A stretch of DNA of 64,000 nucleotides. Origin: Dermacentor variabilis (Eukaryota; Arthropoda; Arachnida; Ixodida; Ixodidae). The notes beneath the pieces were generated by a model. It was not told the DNA's origin and ran no database searches. It worked only from the letters and a program-made list of their open reading frames with translations. Below are positions 37,001 through 49,000 of this stretch, in pieces (the stretch's first letter is position 1; every line of letters begins with the position of its first letter). The stretch is taken from the NCBI RefSeq assembly GCF_050947875.1, contig NC_134573.1:49581115-49645114 (forward strand), written 5' to 3'. Made by a program: the position numbers and the translations under genes.

Positions 37001-40000
37001 GGTTTGAGAAAGGGGGACTGTACACGCATCCATGTCATCATTCAGGAAATCGAGAAACCCGCCGAGTAGAATATGGCTTTCATAGATTACGAAAAAGCAC
37101 TTGATTCAGCCGAGATGCCAGCAGTCAAATAGGGATTACGTAAGCAAGGAGTAGAGGACGCTTACGTAAATATCCTGGAAGGCATCTACAAAAATTCCAC
37201 AGTTACCGTAATTCTCCACAAGAAAAGTAGTAAGATACCTATAAAGAAAGGGAAGAAAGGGGGTTAACCAAGGGTTCAACTCTTTTTTCATCTACTTTAA
37301 TTTCCATTATTATGTTTTTTCTTTACTTCATTTATTAAGCGTGAGTAACTTCCCCTATGTTATCCTTGCTGTCAGTGTTTGTTGGCTTCTTATGATATGA
37401 CTAATCAAAATCGTGCCCCTTGGTTAACCCCCTTTCTTCTCGTTGATTACATAGCGAGGGTCTCAAATCCGGCAACATTGATGCCTTCAGGTAGCATATG
37501 TGGGTTTATTGACCAGTTGCCTTCACCCAAAAAGATCAAGTTCTCGTGACGCCTTCGGCAAAAAGGACTTTCTACTTCCGCCGCCAAGGTCTGTGAGTTT
37601 TGGGGCTGGCTAACACTCCCAGGGTTCTACTAGGACACATAAATACCCAAGAAAGTGGATGGGAAAACGTTGCCGCGGTAGCTCAATTGGTAGAGCATCG
37701 CACGCGAAATGCGAAGGTTGTGGGTTCGGTTCCCACCTGCGGTAAGCTGTTTTTTCATCCACTTTAATTTCCATTACTTTATCGTTTCTTTATTTCATTT
37801 ATTAAGCACAAGTAATTTCCCCTATGTTGTCCTTGGTGTCAGTGTTTGTTGGCTTCTTATGATATGACTATAAAGAAAGGAGTCAGACAAGGCGGACACA
37901 TTCTCTCCAATGCTATTCACCGGATGCTTCGAAGAAATATTCACACTATTAAGCTGGGAAGGCTTAGGAGTAAGTAAGGAGTTATCATCCAGGCGCTCAT
38001 GGAGATTGAAGTCAATGTGAGTTTACCCCGATTGGCCATTATCTTGTTCCCATGCTTCCAGTTTTAGGTGGCTGCATTTGTATCCTTTATATTACCGATG
38101 TAGTGTTCAATGGTGTATATGAGTGAATTCTATCTTGTCACGTTTACTTTTATAAATTACCAGCCAAAATGTACAACCTAAAAGCCACGAGCTGCAGCTT
38201 CAAACTAGCAGAGAACATGTCTAGCGATAAGGTATGGAAGCTGAGGCGTCTACTAGTTTTTTCATTCTCCGTTCACTGAGTAAAGATAGATAAACTTTAT
38301 TAAAAGAATAATAAGAAAAATCGCTAATGATGGAGGCTCCTAGTCCAAGGCGCCACTGGCTCTTGCCATCTTCTCAGCTTTCTGTATCAGCTTGAGCTGG
38401 TTCACTGAAATCTGCCATCTATCACTTACCTTCCGCCTACCAAGAAGAGCGCTTTTTTTATCCACTAAGCAAGTGAATCCCAGCTCACATACACAAAGTC
38501 CTCAATCTAAATTGCGGCTATGCAGAGTACAAATTGCGCAGCACCTATTTCCTTCTAGACGAAAAAAATGTCAAAGTAACTTTTTGTCTTTCTCGCATCA
38601 GTACTCACGAACTCTGATTACTTTGTATTGTTTAGGTGTTAGACAAAGACGTCTTTTTCCTAAAGTCCCTCCAGCACCTGTCGATTTCGATCACGGCTCT
38701 ACTCATAGCTAACACATAATGAGTGAAACATTATCAGCATTCTTAAATTCGAAGCAACGTACGAGACAGTTCATTGGATAATTAAATCGCATGGCGGGCG
38801 CGCCATTTATATTACCGCGTAGGTAGCCTATTTCACAGAGGACCAAAATTGTGCATGTGTAATTACTTATCGCATGTAATGTAAAGCATAATAGAAACGA
38901 AATTGCATTTCTGAAATTCACAGGACACCCATTGCATTTTTTTTCAAGTACACCTGTAACGTTGTTATTTTGTCAAAGGTTCACGGTGTTTGTTTCCCCC
39001 TGCGTATATAATTTTACTTGTGTGCACCCCACTTGTACAGTTTTATCGTGAAAGAGAACGCTGGAATTGACTAGAACTTTTCTTAAACTAAACAAAAATA
39101 TCAACTGTCCCTGTGTGCTGAGGTGATCGCTGACACAGCGCCACATAAGCGAAGCCGAACACTTAGTCCGAACAGCCCTGTCCTCGGTACTTCGTATTCA
39201 AGGTTAATTGCACGTTTGCTCTGCCTCCGCCGAGAAAGCGTGCAATTGCTGGAGCAAATTTCACATTGGCAGGCTATATAATTGTTAATAAACGCCAGTT
39301 CGAGTTTGAATAAATATAACTGCCATGAAATAGTGAGCTCTCAGAAACGCGACCATTTCCGCTTAGGACAAATCTGCCGCCCTGCTACACCTCTCTGAAT
39401 GCCGCGCGTGAGATTAAATTACGTTATGAACGCGTCACGCTGCTGCTGCTAATCATGATGATTTACTGGAACACCCTTTGAAATGGGCCGGGGCCAAACG
39501 ATCACCTAACTTGCTTGATTTAATCAAGTATTATATACAAGATTGTCTTTCGAGCAATTTTTCATACCCCTTCCTAACGTTTTTTTTTTCTCTTTGGCAA
39601 AGATTCTCTATCTGCATTGTACCGCTGCCTATACCGGTACATAATCCCGTCGTATCGATCTCTTCCCTACTTTTTTTCCACCAATACTCTCAACGTCTTT
39701 CGCTTATCTCAACTGCTTACAGATTGATGCTTCCGTCCACTTTAAATCCAAGCGCTTCCGGAAGGTATATGTTGCGTACTTGTCTCGTTGTGGGGATCCC
39801 TTCGTATTTCCTTAGGACGTTTTCAGTGCTCTCAGGATTTTTTTCTGCAGCGTACACATGCCTCATCGTATTGCTAATATCTGCTGCGGTATGGCTTGGT
39901 CCTTAGGCAACTAGCTCGTGCCTCAAATAGCAAGGCACTTCCCTTCGTGTCATCGTACAAGCTTTCCTTTTTATTTCTTTTTTTCTTATTCTTGTAAATC

Positions 40001-43000
40001 TTCATGGTCTTTTTCGGTTCCTTTCTTTGTACTCAATTCGCTGTCTCTGTTTCTATCACTGTCTTTCTGACTACTCCTGTTCGTCTATCTAGACTTCAAA
40101 GGACGCTGTACTCAGATGCCAACTTTCTTAACCTCTTCCTCCATTCTGTTTCCACGCTTACTAGGTACAGATACTTGTGCACTTTATTCACCCATTTCCT
40201 TTGATTCAAATTCCTGTGTCTTTCTTCAAAACTTATTTTGCTCTGCGCTTCTCTGACTTCAAACGAGGCTCTACCCATGTCTCCTTGCACTGCCTGATTT
40301 GTGGTCTTGCCGTGGGCTCCCAATGCCAACCGGTCCGCCGATATTTTGTTAATTTCGAATTCGTAGAACATATCCCATGTAAGCACAGAAAGGCATTTGT
40401 GAGCATTAGTGCTGGCACCATGACACATTTCCAGATCCCACGCACAACATCACGTTAATTGTGGCCAGAAAGTGCCCTACGTTTTATTATTGCTCCATTC
40501 GGCTTCCTTTTTATTTCCAGTTAATCTTGTTGGCTGCTTCAGTAAGTCTTTCCTTCGTTTATGTACAGGCCGACGTATTTATATTGCTTCACTATAGCTA
40601 TGACTTGCTGCTGAATTGACACCACGCAGACACTCGTCTCTTCAGTAAAGATCATAATTCCCGATTTCCCTGTGCTTTTGCGTTGCCACATATATTTGCC
40701 TGTGCCCCACTGTGTCTGTGCTTCATTACTGCAGCATTGCGCTTCCCCTTTATTTTCAGATTCTTTCAGAACGCAAGTCTTTCTTGCGTTGATTTAAATG
40801 CCGAGGTATTTATACTGCTTGAATATGGGTATACTTTGCTGTTGAACTGACTCTACGTAATTACTCGTCCCCTCAATAATGATCACAATTCCCGATTTGT
40901 CTGTGCTAAACCTGCCTAGATTTTTCGCTGCGTTTCCACAGATATTCGCAAGTGTCTGTAAATGTCTTTCATTGTGCGCTAGTAGCACTATGTTGTCCGC
41001 ATACGTCACTATGGGGACCTTCTTTTGCACCATTGGTCCATTTAGCGTGTATGATTAATCAAATCTTCATTGTCTGTGTTCCAGATGTTTTTTCTATGCG
41101 CTTAACATAAACCGTGAACAACAGTGGAGACAGAGAGAATCCTTTCTTCAGTCCATGGTGAATTTCCACAACTTCACTAAAATTTCGGCCTTCCCATACA
41201 ATGTTTAGCTTGGTTTCCCCTATATATATATCTCCTCAGCAGTTCCATGAAATCGTTATCTATGCCTTCGTGCCACAGAATATCCCTTAACAACTCCCGT
41301 CTACGTTGTCGTAGGCTCTCTTAGTATATAGAAATGCTATCCATAAAGGTCTATTACATGCTACTGATATCTCTATGCACTGAGTCAGAACAAAATATAT
41401 CTTCTTAGAGTGTGCCCGTCCACTTCGACAGTAATAGTTTCATGGCTTGCACTGCCATTCTATATAGCACCAACGTTGCTGTAACTGGCTTGCACGACCT
41501 TGTCCTATTCTAATCACCTTTGTCTTTGTAGATGAGGTTCATCTTGCTTTCATGCCGTATAACACGAATTTTCTTCGTTCTAATCACTTTCTCAATGGCA
41601 TGAGTCAGCAGTGCCGTTCTATTAGGACAGGGCTTTTTGATTAGCTGTATCGGTATTTCAACGGGTCCTGCTACCGTATTATTAGAAACATTTTCGTCTG
41701 CATTTTTCCAGTAAAAGATTCCTATGATAAATTCTGATCTCCCAGGCTTCTCTGTTCTTGTCTGATCTGTTTGGGTGTGAACTAGGCTTTCTTTTGCGCA
41801 GAGGTTAGCCTGAATAGGGCACGTGATATATTGCAGCGCATCGCCTCCTTAGATGTCACCTTGTTCATCCGATATAGCCATCTGCTATAATTCGTGGAGT
41901 GAGAATGATGCCATGTGGGTGCGCGACACCTGTATCATTAAGTACTGGCTTCTTACCTACACACAATAACACAAAAAAACGCAATACATTTTTTTTTCGT
42001 TTGCAAGAACACTTACACACTTATAATACAGCTAGTAGGTGTCGTACTGTCTAGTCTTGCAATCCTGCACGTTTCCTTTTCGTATTACGGTCGGTTCATC
42101 AAATGTGGCAGGGGTGAATTCTCATTCCTTTATTTTGCCGCCCAAGTCTCCTCACGCCATTTTAGGACCCTGCGTGTCGAACGCCGGAGCGCGTAGCAGA
42201 ACAAACGTGAAATGTCTAGTACGGTTGTAATGAAATGTACTCCGGCTGCAATGATATAAATAAGCTACTATAAAGTATTTTCGGTACATGCAGTTTTAGC
42301 AAGCGACCCAGCCACTACGATAATAAACCCGCCGTGGTTGCTCAGTGGCTATGGTGTTGGGCTGCTGAGCACGAGGTCGCGGGATCGAATCCCGGCCACG
42401 GCGGCCGCATTTCGATGGGGGCGAAATGCGAAAACACCCGTGTGCTTAGATTTAGGTGCACGTTAAAGAACCCCAGGTGGTCAAAATTTCCGGAGTCCTC
42501 CACTACGGCGTGCCTCATAATCAGAAAGTGGTTTTGGCACGTAAAAAACCCCAAATAAAAAAAAAAAAAAACTACGATAATAAAGACGTTTCACCTCGAA
42601 AGCTTATTCTGCTTCCTCAGAAAAGAAACCGCATAGTTGAAGAACAATACGCTTTCCTACAAGTACCAGCCTTCACTAATTGTTCGGAACAAAAGAAAGC
42701 GCTAACCAGGAGTATAGCTCATGGTACAGCTCAGTACGAGTTATTCGTGAACAATGATTGGGTCACTATACTCTGTGGTCATTGGGAGTTTAGCTTGCTA
42801 TGTAGTTATGAAATTGAGGGTAGGTGCCGCCCTTCCATATAATTTAACGTGCTGGATTGTACGCATCAGTGCCTTAGTGTTTTATAATCTTGTGACATAT
42901 GCTAAAGAAACGCCGTTCCTGGGAGTTGGAACTCGTATTACCAAGTTCGTGCTTAGGCCTTCTCTGTAAATATCTCGTTTTTGCTTTTGGCACCTCGTAA

Positions 43001-46000
43001 ATAGCAGTAGCAGCAAGTGAATAGCAGCAAGAAGCATCAAGCACCAGCCTTGTGATTTTCGGAAGCGTGCTTCAGAGCGCTTTCCAGCGTCCGCAGCGGT
43101 ATGTCGCACTTTCCGATGTGGCCCCATTTTCCCGCCCGGTCGCCAGCTGACTTCGGAGGCCCGTTGTTTCTTCGGCAGCACACGGGATCGTCGCACACTG
43201 CGTTACTCCCCGGCGAGTACTCCGGATCGTAGTGTGTGTCCGAGATGTGCAACACTTTCACTTGTCTCTCCACGTTTTCGTCTTCGTCGTCGTCCAACTG
43301 TCAGAGAGAAAGTTTGAAAACAATGAATGCGCGAAAAAGTACCTTTGATATTGCTGCTCACAACACAGTGAAAAAGGGAGGTCACCAGTTAACGCTTGAA
43401 AACATAAAACTCGCAAGAGAAAAAAATTGCCGACGATTACGTTACTTCCTAATGCGAAATTTGAGCGCAGCAAATAAGCTGTTTCACCTTTTCGATAGAT
43501 TGAGGCAAAGAAATCTAGCAACACATGTATGCGCTATCACAGAATTTTTTTTTATTTTTCACACGTATTCCTTTAACAAAGACTCCACTAACACTTCTTG
43601 ACAGTCATGAAGGAAGCTTTGTGGTCGGAGAAATAGACTGATATATGTTCGACTTGGTACACCAATGCTTGATTCTCAAAGACGAGATGTATGCAAGTGC
43701 CTCGCGAGGTTGTCACAGCCGTGGGACGCGTTACGAGCGAGAGGAACGGGATGTTCTCCCGCATAAGTGTTAGGAAATTGCTGTTTGTCTTTATGTCAAG
43801 CCGCCACCGATCTGGCTCTCTGATTGCCACCGCACAGGGCGAACGGCAGCGGCAATTTCGGCTCGGGCGGTGCACATATACAGATCCGCCGCCACTGATC
43901 TGGCTCTCTGATTGCCACCGCACAGGGGTTGCATTGGAGGAGGAGCGAAGAAAGGAACTAAGTTCGAGCCGGCGCTTTGACAACCGGAGACTCGCAGGAA
44001 GAGGGGGGAGGGGGGCGGCGTGTACAGCCAGCGGCAAACGATGGGGGCAGAAGCGCGCGCAGCAAGCGGACAACACGATAAAGGGAGGAGGGAAGAGATA
44101 GCAGCGACTGACTGATGCCGCTTACGCCGATAGTGAGTCAACCCCAGCTGCGGAGTTGGTTTCAGGGACAACGAATAACCGGTGCGTCGGCAACTGAAGA
44201 GCACCCTATCCGCCACACAAGAACAGGGGGGGGGACCCTTTCCTCCTCTTTCTGCATGGCGGCGACGGTGTTCTATGCAGTCACGTTATCTTGACTCTCT
44301 AGCGGCGTCAGCGGCATCCAGCGGTATCAGTCGATCGCTGCTAGCGCTGGGGGGATGAAAGGGGGGCGGAGCTGGTTACGAGGCCGACGACGACGCCGAC
44401 GCGAAACCCAGGAACGGACGCCAAAGAGCTGCGCTCTAAAACAAACACCTTCACCCACCACAATAGCCTAATGACTACAGCATTGTGCTGCTGAGCTCGA
44501 GGTCACATTTTTCATCCAGGCCCCAGCGGCCTTCTTTTCATGGCAGTGCCATGCAAAAATGCTCATGTGCATTGATTTAGGTGCACGTTAAGGAATCCTA
44601 GTTGGCAAAGGTTATTTCCGACTCCTCCTCACAATAACCCGCCGTGGTTGCTTAGCGGCTATGTTGTTGGGCTGCTAAGCAGGAGGTCGCGGGATCGAAT
44701 GCCGGCATGGCGGCCGCATTTCGATGGGGGCGAAATGCGAAAGCACCCATGTACTTAGCACGTTAAAGAACTCCAAATGGTCCAAATTTTCGGAGTCCCC
44801 CACTACGGCATGAATAATATTCAGAACGTCGTTTCGGCATGTAAGACCCAATAATTTCTTTGACTCCCCAACAATGGCCCGCCTCATAATCAGACCAAGT
44901 TGGCATGCAATATCTCAGCATTTATTTTTAATAAACATCATCTCCTATTGGCGATCCTTTCGACGCGGGAGTTAGCCTGATATCACAAGCAAGTAGGAAG
45001 GTGATTCGACCTGCAGTTGACGTTGATCAAAGACAGTTTATTCCTGAGCCAGTTGTGGGTGAGAAATCAACATACAATCGATTGTGAAACCCACGCTCCA
45101 GCGACAACGTTTCATTGACGTCAATTAGAGCTTGAATCAGCTTCCAACATTTTGGAGAGCATACATGTGGATTTGATGTTAAAGTCCGCACAATGTGAAA
45201 ATCCACTTAGGTGAGAAATATTCCCTCGAGTGGCACACCAATGCGAAGGCGAGTAGCGAGCGAGCGATAGCGCGCGCCGGTATCATTTCATGCGGTTGCT
45301 ACAATGTATTGAAATGCCCCCGGTGCGAGCGTGATGTAGCACTACCACACGTGCTGAAGGTGGACGCACTGCCCACTGCGCTCTATCGCGCCACTCCTCG
45401 CGTTAGAGGAGGATGAGGATCATGGGGCTTTAAACGGCACAAGTTTCGGGATCGATCCACGACAATGGCTGGAAACTGATGTAAAGGAAGAGTCGGTGAC
45501 CGGGACGTACGCAAATGTTGTTGCGAATGAAGGTACGCAAAAAACAATTTCCAGTCTGCGCTCGCACTTGGTCGTGCATTCAACTATTGGTTTTCTCTAT
45601 CTTTTTAGGCATGACGTGCGAAAATTTTCCTCGTACTTAAAACAAGTAGGTGCTAGGTTGTTCATTTAACTCTCTGCAAGCTTCCATTAGACCTGAGAAC
45701 GACAGAAAGCTGAGCTAGTTGGTAAGGATTCATTATGTAAAAAAGAAGTGAGGCGTGCAGACAGGACACAAGAATAGAGAAGTGGACAACACGAACGCCG
45801 GCGTTCGTGTTGTCCACTTCTCTACTCTTGTGTCCTGTCTGCACGCCTCACTTTTTTGCATAATGATTCCATTAGACCGCTGCAGAACGTTGTTAGCGCT
45901 ACTTGTCGATCACACTAATCAACCTCCATGGAGAAAAAAAATGCTTTCACAGCTCTCGCGGACAAGTGGCGCTGTAGCGTAAATCTATTCCAATCTTGTT

Positions 46001-49000
46001 TTGATTTCATTTCTGTCATCCTTCGTATTGGTCTGGAAATTTCGGACCAGGCCCACATCGCCTGTCTGTCACGCCAGGAGACAAATGCGAAAATTTCCCA
46101 TGTAATTATGCGAGATCTGCCCGAACGAGAGAAAGGTAAGTTGTCTCCGATTGTTCGCCATTTCTGCCATAAGCCCTGAACTATGTATCGAAATTTTAGG
46201 GCTGCAACCGCTGTTTGTCACGTAACGTCATGAAACCGCGAAAACACAATATCTAAGTGACGTGTATACATTAAAGATGCATTAATAGGTTGGAATTTAC
46301 TTAAAGGTTTCAGGTATAGCCGGAGGCTGCCACGTTCCGAACTAAATAGAACATGGCTAACCGACGATCATTCTGGCACTGGCTGCTTGAAGCTGCCTAC
46401 GAGAATGGATTTCTTTGTTTATAATAAACAATTTTGCCCGGCAGTATCGCGACGTCTAGCTTTTCATGCCCTTCTGCGATATCGCTCTGCCGGCTCTTCC
46501 TGGATGAGGAGCCGTTTTACCGGCATTTCTCACTGGTCGTTGGCCGTCGCCCCCATTTCCGGCTAGCCACCACCATGTAAGCAAGGAGAAGCGGACCAAG
46601 CGCAGACGCCGGCGCTACTTTCCCGCGGTCATTAACTTTCACTGTGCTAGCACGGCGCCAGCGAAACCCTCTCTTCTGCTTATTTCTCGCCTCTTGTCTG
46701 CAACTTAAATGAAGAAACATGTCAAGATATGCGAAGTCATTTGCTTTGTACGCAAACAAAAATGGCCTCCTATAGTAAAGGAGAGCGTTGGATTGAGCTG
46801 TTCAAACAACGCGGTGCGTCACCGCCCTATGCTTCCTTCGGCGGTCAAGTAAATTTCATGCCAGAAGATGGGAATCAAATCAGAACGCCATAGTTGGGCG
46901 TTTTACCGTTCAAGTCTATAAGAAATAATTATATACAGTTAAGCATCGAATAACAAAGCTGATGGGATCAGAAAAGTGAATAATTGAATCAAAAGCACCC
47001 GAAAAACGCGTGAAAATGTCCTATTATTCATTTCTGAGAGAATAGAAACAAATGACTATTAGGTGCTTCGGCTTTGTCGAACTAAGTAATCGTGAACCTA
47101 GGGTGCGATCTTGTCTACGCGTTCCAAAATAGAACTGAGGCTGTACGTTCCACCGAGCCGCGCACGCTTGGTCGATTTGAACCGTGACGAACGTCATGAC
47201 GTCAATTGTGACGTGATCGCTGCTTTCAGTCATTCCGTGCCGTCTGCTATCGGACGAACGTAACGGAACGGACCGCCTATTTCGTGACGTAAAGAACGGA
47301 CCGCCTCCGTTCAATTTTGGAACGCGTAAAAGATCGCACCTCAGGTTTGCACTGAGAAGGTGCGTTTTAATTTATCTTCAAACCAACAGATTGCGCCATA
47401 ACCTAGAACCAATCTTGAGCTTCCTGATGCACAGCAATGGGCACTTTCGTACAAAAGAAAAATTACCCGCTTCCAACTCGCATAGCAAAATGTCTCTTGT
47501 AGCAGCACCCGAATTAAATGTGAGAAATTTACCATAAGTTTTTTTTGAAGCGCTGCTGCACCCGCGTTTTCGCGCAGAAGTACAGTGGGCGCTATGTTCA
47601 GTTTTCATCGTTGTTTCCAGATTTTACTTGTATTCTGTTTTGGGCACGTGTCGCGCAGTTAAACGCACTTTTTTTTTAAATGAGAACCTCGTTTTTGATG
47701 TTTGCTTTTGTTGAATTCCTGCTTTATTGCGCTGAAATTTTCCCACCTCCAAGCAAAATTCAAATTTACACGAAGTTATTACATGTACTTGCCATGCTGT
47801 GCGACACCCCCGCTACAATAGTTTCAGAGCACAGCTCTTTGACGCCCGTTCCTGCGCTTCGCGGCGTCGTCGTCCCTGGACTTAATGAAAGTCATAATTC
47901 GCGCGCTGCTCCAGCTGCGCGCTCTCCTGCTGCCATCTCTCGCGCGCGGCGCGAGTCTTGCTCTTGTTCTCGCCTAACCGCTCGCACCCTTCCTCCGCGT
48001 ACGCCGTCTCGGTTACTCTCGCTGCTACCGTCCACCCCGCCTTCGCCGTTCGTTCTCTCGCTGTCGCGGCACCGCCGCGGTGCCACCGGCAGGTGTTCCT
48101 TGCCGCCTCGAGCGTGATCCACGGCCCTCCACTCCTCCGTTTGCGCGTCGCGTGGCTGTACGGCTCTCAGCCGTGTTTCTCGCTTCCCCTCAGTGGCATT
48201 TGTTGCCTGTGTCAGAGCTTGAGACTAGCTGTCCTTCTCCCGCCTCCACTTTTACTCTGTAGTTCCTCTTACCTGGCGCAGTGGCGTGTGGCGACTCGAA
48301 AGACAGTTATAGCGTTTTGTGCCCTTACTTATACTTCCCACTCCAACCTTGTGCCGCCACATTGATGCCTGTCTGTGAGGGAATGAGTGTGTGACTTCTA
48401 CTCAATACCCCTATTCTCCCCCCGTTTCCTCATCCCACCTCAGGAGAAACATTGAATAATAATTGCTAATCTCCAGCCCATCTCCGCGGCGGTGACCCAC
48501 TATAGCATGGCACGATGGCGCGTCGCCGGTGCGCCGACTCGATAGCGGCGGATGGCGGTGTATGCTGCCCGATCCGAAGCGCAGAACCGCCTTCATTCGG
48601 CACTGCGTGTTGTGTATACGGTTGCCTATTGTTGAAACAAAGCAGCAGCTGCGCTCAAAAATTGCGTTACCAAGAAGCGTAATTGTCGGTCAATTTTTCT
48701 TTCATCACTGTAACCGCAAGTGTAGAAAGATGGGATTGTAGGTTCGCTTTGTACCCACATTAAGCAGAATTATCGTTCAATTATATATACGGGTGCTATA
48801 ATAATCAATCGGGCAGTTACCTTTACCTTACTTAGCCGCCCCGATGCCTTGATATTTCTCCATCTGTTTAACCGTTACCTAATCAAGTGCCGCCAATGCA
48901 GCATTTCACTTCTCTTACATTCGTTCCATTCAGACCATTCGCCTTCCTGTCTACGCATCAGATGTCCTGCGCATCTGTGTTTTTCGTCTTGTATGGGAGA

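Larger units (their letters stand above)
34808..37985 (+). mobile_element. RTE-like LINE, degraded, with nested insertion
   Basis: The 5' part (about 34900-35240) aligns with the 5' part of the minus-strand element at 50650-53885 (CTCCAGGCTTGGAGTGCAGC, ACACTCCCTCAC, GAGGCCCTCAGTCCCCAGCA). The coding part is broken by stops. Endonuclease 35200-35890; RT remnants 36780-37250 and 37868-37985 on either side of an insertion (37252-37867). Truncated at about 37985. Intron 3, opposite to the host gene. Confidence 0.85.

Noticed and set aside
42334..42558. ORFs on both strands with plausible protein sequence
   Set aside because: Lie wholly within a SINE; the peptide is a known-type repeat artefact.
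43588..44216. Overlapping 136-162 aa ORFs on both strands
   Set aside because: Open on both strands because of GC-rich duplicated sequence; no domain.
47680..48365. Two overlapping plus-strand ORFs of 135-145 aa
   Set aside because: Ser/Arg/Pro-rich from a CpG-dense tract open in several frames; no splice or domain support.
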